Origin: Ceratorhiza oryzae-sativae
Lineage: Eukaryota > Basidiomycota > Agaricomycetes > Cantharellales > Ceratobasidiaceae
Assembly (NCBI GenBank): GCA_030998015.1
Contig: JARWMV010000006.1
Location: forward strand, 1-64,000
Direction: 5' to 3'
Length of the DNA: 64,000 bases
Positions within the stretch are counted from its first letter, which is position 1. Each line of letters opens with the position of its first letter. Below, one piece after another: positions 58,332-64,000 of the stretch. The notes under the pieces were generated by a model. That model saw only the letters and a list, made by a program, of their open reading frames with translations. It was not told the DNA's origin and ran no database searches. The position numbers and the translations under genes were made by a program.

Positions 58332-60123
58332 ATCACACTTCAGAAGGTTAGATCCGCTGGATCTCTATAGGATGGCCTGTGGGTGGGAAATTGTGAGCCG
58401 GAGGTTGAAAACGTCCTAATCTGAAGGAATACCCCTAGTTTATTCGAGCTAATTACGCGGCGTTCATAATGTGAGTTGGATTTAGATTTGTTTTGCTTTC
58501 GTAATCTACTTGTTTTGCGCTTCGGCAACACATTCGAACTGTACTCGTACTGTACATCTTCACGCACAAATCACTTCCGTATTTTTAATCCTACTCACTT
58601 CTCTTACCGACTGCATTGGAATAGCACTGCCCAATACCTACCAAGCTAGTACCCCTCGAACACTTTCGCGCAACAAATTTGGGGAAGATCCCTGCTACTG
58701 TTACTCAACGCTCGAAGTGCTGACCCGGGATACGCCGGAATAAATGCCCATCCTGGCCACTATTGGCTTAACGCCAGCGCGCCACTATTCGAAACTTTAA
58801 CCCGGCCGGGTCGCGTAAGGGCGCATCGAACCCTGGCTACGTTTGTGTGATGTCTTGATGAGGCTGGTCAACCCCTCAAGAAGCAAAAATTTTGGCGTAA
58901 GTTTGAATGAACTTCCATGCGCTGTAACAAAGCTTGTATGAGTGCGGGAGGCCTGACTTGCGTCAAGCCCAGTTTAATAGAACAAGTACACATATAGTTG
59001 TTATCAGGTACTAACTGTAATTTTCAAAGCTAGATTCCCTGGCCATGGTGGTGATTGGAACAACGTGGTAAACCTCCTTGAATTGTGAGAATCGACAATG
59101 ACCGATTCCAACTGCAGATTTGTAATCAAGGCCATCTCAAGCGCTGAGCCTGACCCCAGCCGCCGATCCTGAGGGATGATGTTTGGGCCACATAGCCTCG
59201 CCATATTGGACATTAATATTGAGAATATTAATTCTATCTGCTTGTATAAATAATGGAGTCTGTGACCATAAAATGTAGGTTTATCGACTAAGTTAATAGG
59301 GCCTTTGTCAGAAGGTTGGAATGTGATCATCACGAACATAAAACTGACTAGGGCTCGTGAAAGACCACGTTCAGCTCATCATAACACTGAAATAAATCGG
59401 TCGTTTTTACAAAATCTGATCCCGGGTCATATGGGGAGCGCACTCCGGCTGCCGATGCATTGAGATAAGCAGTTTGAAACTCGGAATACCCATAGCATTT
59501 CAGACGAATTGAAGAATTTGGGCTTGCCCTTGGACGCCAGTAGAAACTGTGTTTTGATTCTCCCTCGTACACTGCGAAACCCTTACATTAATACGAAATG
59601 AGTGAGGGGGATGAGCAGGGTTATATTATTCCGGCATCAGCGAGGAAGGCGAATTGCCTGTTCACAAAAACTTCCCAATCGTTGAATACGGCGTAGCAAA
59701 AACCATGTGACATGTATGCGCCAACTATAAAAGCATCCTCACCCTCCTGTTGTCGTTACAGCCGGTGGAACTATCGTTTTTTTAGCAGAAATCACACAGC
59801 CCAGGCTGACGGCTAGTGGATCGCCAGCCCTATGTGAAGCATGCGTTGCGTCGTCCAGTGAAGGCGCTAGCGTAATCGACGCCTGGGCTCGAGACTTCTC
59901 GAGCTGTGATATAGCCGGAAACGCGACAGCCTACGAGCGCCACTCAATGGGATGAACCCGAGACTCGGACTAGATCTTGTGTAATTTCAACGTCTTCCAA
60001 ATTGCTTACGTGTGGATCTTCGCTTCGTTTTCAGTTCAAAGCCAGAATTTGATGTGAAGGGAGCAAAGAAGGCTTCGGATATCCTCACTAGGCGTTCGAA
60101 TGCGCCACTTGGCCGTCCAAAGA
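58332..60123. other. Intergenic with an unresolved minus-strand ORF
   Basis: Two adjacent minus-strand open stretches (59572-59348, 74 codons, and 59339-59004, 111 codons) have protein-like composition (for example YDPGSDFVKTTDLFQCYDELN), but I could not join them by a convincing intron and recognise no family. Possibly a small or broken gene. Confidence 0.35.
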
Positions 60124-60124
60124 A

Positions 60125-60132
60125 GTATAAAA
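60125..60132 (+). promoter_or_regulatory. TATA box of secreted protein gene
   Basis: GTATAAAATAGG about 118 bp before the ATG at 60245, the same spacing as the TATA boxes at 2834 and 4327. Confidence 0.55.
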
Positions 60133-60244
60133 TAGGACCAAGACTTGTCCCACTCTCCATCGTCTCGCAGCCCTCTTCAGCTACAGTCACACTCCTTTGT
60201 ATACACACCACATTCTCTTCCTACACCCTAACAAACCTCCCACT

Positions 60245-60977
60245 ATGTCTGCCTTTAGCCGCATTGCCATGATTGGTTTCTTCTTGCTCTCTTTGAGCTT
60301 CCTGGTCTCTGCTCGTCCTACCCAGAATAAGGACCTTGAGTCACGAGATGGGGCGGTCGACGTTCTCGTCGCACTTCTAGCTAAGCTGTGCGTCGACGTC
60401 CAGGCGCAAGTCGACGTCATCCGTGAGTAATGATTGATATATATATATATCCCTGTCTTGAACTAACCCACCCGATGTAGTGGCTGCGACTGTTCTCGCT
60501 GACGTGAAGGTTGCGATCGGCGCTCTGGTTATCCTGATCCAGGCCTGTGTTGCCGCCATCGTTGACCTTGGGGTTATTGCCAACGTTGATGTCTCTGTCA
60601 AGGCAGAAATCTGCGCCTCGGTTGCCGTGGTCATCACCGTAAGCTTGTCCAGAAAATCATTTGAGGATTCATCGGCTGAACGGATTTTTCAGGTTATTGT
60701 CAAGGCATGCATTCAGCTTGCTGCCAAGTTCGGAACTGCTGTTGTAATTGGACTCTTTGTTGAGCTCCAGGCGTGCATTCAGCTCTTGCTCGTCAAGCTC
60801 GATATCTGCCTCGGCGCCGTTATAGCCCTTGTCCTCAAGGCGTACGTTACTCTACGTTTGCTCCCATGATTGCACTCTAATGCATCTTATTTCAGTATTG
60901 TGGATTTGGATGTCTGTGTCTTCATCAAGCTCCGCCTCAGCGTGTTGGCTGATGTCTTTGCCGCGGTTGGCCTTTGA
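60245..60977 (+). CDS. Small secreted hydrophobic Cys-patterned protein
   Basis: Four exons, 60245-60422, 60481-60638, 60693-60841 and 60896-60977, with introns of 54-58 bp, giving 188 residues. The signal peptide is MSAFSRIAMIGFFLLSLSFLVSA, written here as residues 1-23, with cleavage after SARP likely. The mature part is a series of alternating hydrophobic segments rich in Val, Ala, Leu and Asp, with single Cys residues at regular distances (LCVDVQ, QACVAAIVD, EICASVAV, KACIQLAA, QACIQLLL, DICLGAV, DVCVFIK). This suggests an internal repeat of about 25 residues, each with one Cys. I do not recognise the family. It could be a surface-active or effector-like protein. The strong TATA box and short 5' leader suggest high expression. 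Confidence 0.75.
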
Positions 60978-61649
60978 GTGGTCGCCTAGCACCAATTGTT
61001 ATGCCACAGCTGGTCGCCCTCTAGAGCTATTTATGTAGTAGAATCTAGTAGACTAATAGATTGCTGGTGCCTCGTTTTATTCCGCATGCATGGGAGTTAT
61101 ATGTTGTTCAATTTCCTCAAATGCCACTGGAGCCATCCCTTTTCACCGGAAGTGCTGCATCATCTTATCGAGGGCCATGCAACTGATGTTTCTCCGCCTA
61201 AATGGCCTTTGCAGCATGAAGAGCCTTCTTTTTCTGAGCGGAAGATACGTGTTTCAGGACATCGCTTTCTCCGCTTATCGGGGATGTAAGCGGTCGCTTT
61301 GTGCATCTAATACATTAAAACATCTTCGTCTAAAGCGACATGGGTAAGAAGTGTATTAGCAAAGATAGCGCCGTGGTCATGCCGGGGTATTCATGACCAC
61401 TTTATGAACCTATGGCGGGCTTAGATTCAATTCAGTCCCCGCATCCCATCCGTGGTCTCCCCCACATCCAAAACGTCAAAATTAGTGGCTTTTCAAAACC
61501 ATAGGTTTCAAATCAAGAGGCTTAACTGTATGCGGGAAGCAGAGGCCGACGACGAAATGCGCAAATATCCGCACTCGCACCTGGATCCTAAGAGTCCTCA
61601 GTCTCCCCGTAATTTCACTTATACATAAAATAGCTGAGTTGAAATTATA
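60978..61649. other. Intergenic, nothing recognised
   Basis: Short open stretches only. Confidence 0.5.
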
Positions 61650-61936
61650 TACAGTGTCACTCAAAATGATTGTAACACATAACATGAAATCACAAAGTCC
61701 CACCACACTTTGTATAGACGCATATTCAAGATACATCGTGTACATAGATCGATTTAGAATGGCAGTGCGCATGTGATAAAAAAACAACCGAGCGAATCGA
61801 TAAGTTGGATGTTGAGAAACACGTGAAAGATGGCCGAGATCTGTTACAATGATTATGAGCAATGTAACGCATCTTGACGAAACCCAGGAAATGTGAGCTC
61901 ACCCACTCTACAAGTGAACTTGCTTGAGGTGCATAT

Positions 61937-63859
61937 TTAATACTTTGTATGGCCACCCTTTGCCTTCACCAATGCTGCAATCCAGTGGGGCATTGACTGA
62001 TACAGTCCAGCAATATATGATGGAGGGATTGCCTTCCACTCCTCCTGAAGTGCCTGCCACAGAGCCGGTTTGCTGGTAGGTTTGACTGGCCGTTTGCAAA
62101 CCTGCTTATCAAGATATACCCAAACATGTTCTATTGGATTCATATCTGGGCTATTGGATGGCCAGAGTAGCTTTTCAATGCTGTGATCAATGAACCATTT
62201 GGTGGTATGACATGATGTGTGCTTTGGATCATTGTCTTGCTGGAAGATTACATCTTTCTGGCAGACATGAAACCTTGAGAGGGTCTTGAGGTATTTGTTT
62301 GAGAGGATTTCAGTGTATTTAACCAAGGTCAGGGTGCCTTCATCAGCAAAAATGGTTTTTCCATGCAAGAGCTTTGGGAAAACAATACATAATAACAGAG
62401 CTTGAAAGACAAGCAAAGACTCTGTGAGCTGTTGAAATAGCTTTAAAGATACTGCAATACATGCCCATGTTTTGGATGTCTTGAAATTTGGTCAAATGTC
62501 TTGAAGTGTCTTTGAGTGTCTTTGAATGTCTTTAGGTGTCTTTGAGCATCTTTGAGTGTCTTTACAGAGGTCAAGTGTCTTCAGGTGAATGGACCACAAT
62601 ATCCTGACTATCTATAACAGGTTGTGATTCCTCCTCTTTTGGCCAATTTCAAATTTACCATATATGGAAATCCAAAAATTAATGATTTTTGTAATTTTTG
62701 TGGCTACAACTTTCCTTTTTGGGGAAATTTCAAATTTGCCAAATAAGGTAAGTATACCCCAAATCTGTCATCAGAATGATCAATCTCCTCATCCAACCAT
62801 CCATTTTGTGTCCCCTTGTTACCAAAGCCACTATATGCTATAAAATACCCCCTGAGTGATGAGTAGTTTGCCCTTCTCATGCATGTGCTACACCACAACT
62901 AGAAGCTGAGACTTGTTGTGTCAGCAAGACAGCATGATTACATAAGTCAAGCCCAGGGTTGTTTGAAATTGGTTTCAAGCTGTTATTGTTTGCTTGCAAG
63001 GTATTGCAAAGCATTCCAAGATTAAGTATACTGACTTGAGGGATCCCAGTTGGTTTTCAAGACACTCAAAGATGCTTAAAGACACCTCAAGACATTCAAA
63101 GATGCTCAAAGACATCTCAAGACAGGCCATGTTTTGAAAGAGCTTTAAAAGGGGGTATACATATTTGGTGTCTTTAGTGTCTTTAAGGTCTTTAAACATC
63201 TTTGGGGGCCTTTAGAGGAAATTTCATTTTTGCTGATGTTCTATAAGGTGCAACTTGCCAACACCCTTGTACATGATGTATCCCCAGACCATCACACTCC
63301 CACTGCCAAATTTGATGACTTGTTTGAAGTGCCCTGGCTTTGTAGGCCCTCCTATTTCCTTCCAGTAGATATCTGGCCCAGCATACCCAAAAACCAGGAA
63401 TTTTGACTCATCAGAAAATGCAACCCTAGCCCAATCAAGTTCAGACCATGTGTAAAGTTTCCAAGCCCAAGACAACCAACAAGTCTTCTTTCTAGTAGTA
63501 AGCATAGGCACCTTTCGTCACTTATATGCATGGTATCAAAGGTTCTGGAGCATCTGTTTGACTGTGGAGACATGAACATTAGGGAAATATTCACACTGGA
63601 GCTCAGCAGCAGATCTAGCCAGCCCCTGTTCAATCAGTAAGACTGCCCAATCACCCACACACTTGGTAATCTTTCTAGGGCAACCAGTACTCTGCCTAGG
63701 GATCATTACTTCCTTGCTGTTCATGTAGTCTTTGTAGATTCAATTGACTGTAGCATAGCTGATCCCCCCAATCTTTTCAGCTGCAGCTCAGTCTGACATG
63801 CCTTGTTTTTTGTACAGAATCACAAGTATGTGCTTATCTGTTGGCTTTTGAGCCACCAT
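61937..63859 (-). pseudogene. Tc1/mariner transposase, broken
   Basis: Minus strand from an ATG at 63859. The N-terminal helix-turn-helix region (MVAQKPTDKHILVILYKKQG) hits a TGA near 63790. A second HTH-like part follows (STGCPRKITK; LARSAAELQCEYFPNVHVST). The DDE domain shows the first Asp in VAFSDESKF, GSGSVMVWG, and, after the nested insertion, the second Asp in FQQDNDPKHTS and the final acidic residue in SPDMNPIEHVW. It ends at 61937. Frameshifts near 63510 and 63720, several stops and the 898-bp insertion inactivate it. Without the insertion the frame runs LHLIE-GTLTL, as expected for the family. Confidence 0.85.
62341..63238. mobile_element. Nested TIR element inside the Tc1 transposase
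   Basis: 898 bp with perfect 14-bp terminal inverted repeats (CATCAGCAAAAATG). The subterminal regions carry many copies of a GTCTTTGAGT/AAAGACA phrase in opposite orientations (about 62480-62580 and 63060-63190). The target-site duplication is 2-3 bp (AA or GAA). No transposase. Class uncertain. Confidence 0.75.
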
Positions 63860-63895
63860 GTTGATATCTGAGTGTATGCAAGAGTAGTGTGGTAG

Positions 63896-64000
63896 TGTCA
63901 ACAACAACAAGTCAGGCAACAAGAAAAATAGCAAGAAAGAACTTGTATTCGACAAGAGGTCAAGTTCTTGAGGAGTCCTCTGCAAACTTGACCTGGTTTA
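63896..64000 (-). repeat. C-type LTR, truncated by the window end
   Basis: TGTCAACAACAACAAGTCAGG... to CCTGGTTTA. It matches the first 105-115 bp of the LTRs at 30899 and 39442, including the leader complementary to their PBS. Confidence 0.9.

Larger units (their letters stand above)
61652..63895 (-). mobile_element. Tc1/mariner transposon, right end cut by an LTR
   Basis: The left end begins after a TA dinucleotide with CAGTGTCACTCAAAATGATTG, a Tc1-like terminal sequence. It encodes a broken transposase on the minus strand. The right end is not visible because a C-type LTR begins at 63896. It contains a nested TIR element at 62341-63238. Confidence 0.75.

Noticed and set aside
1..64000. CRISPR arrays, operons, bacterial ribosome binding sites
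   Set aside because: Spliced eukaryotic genes throughout; no regularly spaced repeats of CRISPR type.

Overview
The window looks like genomic DNA of a filamentous basidiomycete. Genes are split by many 50-60 bp GT-AG introns (a few appear GC-AG), and the gene repertoire (tandem secreted GH3 enzymes, P450, NIPSNAP, HAD type II, SMC4, many chromodomain Ty3/gypsy elements) fits a Rhizoctonia-like Agaricomycete. The genus is my inference from protein resemblance; no search was run.

Layout. 1-2.0 kb: a decayed MYND-finger gene. 2.9-5.3 kb: tandem NAD(P)-binding epimerase-like genes; the first has a one-base frameshift. 5.4-8.0 kb: a HAD type II dehalogenase-like gene (minus) and a NIPSNAP gene (plus) with a 7-nt micro-exon and an apparent frameshift. 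8.7-21.3 kb: two secreted GH3 glycosidases about 9 kb apart flanking a cytochrome P450. 21.4-22.0 kb: a small four-exon gene (minus), possibly a beta-trefoil inhibitor.

23.07-47.6 kb is a CpG-depleted nest of mobile elements. Two solo LTRs of a 1.3 kb family lie in opposite orientation; their target-site duplications (TSDs) are swapped, which shows that the 599 bp between them was inverted. One of them holds gypsy element D (25233-45359, minus strand). D is broken by gypsy element C (30899-39818, 5-bp TSD) and by a solo LTR (41468-42250, 5-bp TSD). C in turn carries a solo LTR (33051-33571, 5-bp TSD) and a hAT-type non-autonomous element (35644-37084, 8-bp TSD). C and D are chromodomain viruses whose primer-binding sites match their own LTR leader, which suggests Tf1-like self-priming. 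Most coding breaks in them are CGA to TGA.

The most unusual part is 25.9-29.6 kb, between the polypurine tract of D and its integrase. It holds a broken Rep-like gene with HUH-endonuclease and superfamily 3 helicase motifs of circular ssDNA (CRESS) viruses. It also holds a divergent, spliced, intact ORF of unknown function, a third unrecognised ORF, and a tRNA-like structure.

From 48.2 kb normal gene space returns: SMC4 (condensin) converging on a CDK-type kinase, then a GNAT acetyltransferase and a small secreted hydrophobic protein. The end (61.65-64 kb) is a Tc1/mariner element with a broken transposase, split by a nested TIR element, and the start of another C-type LTR.
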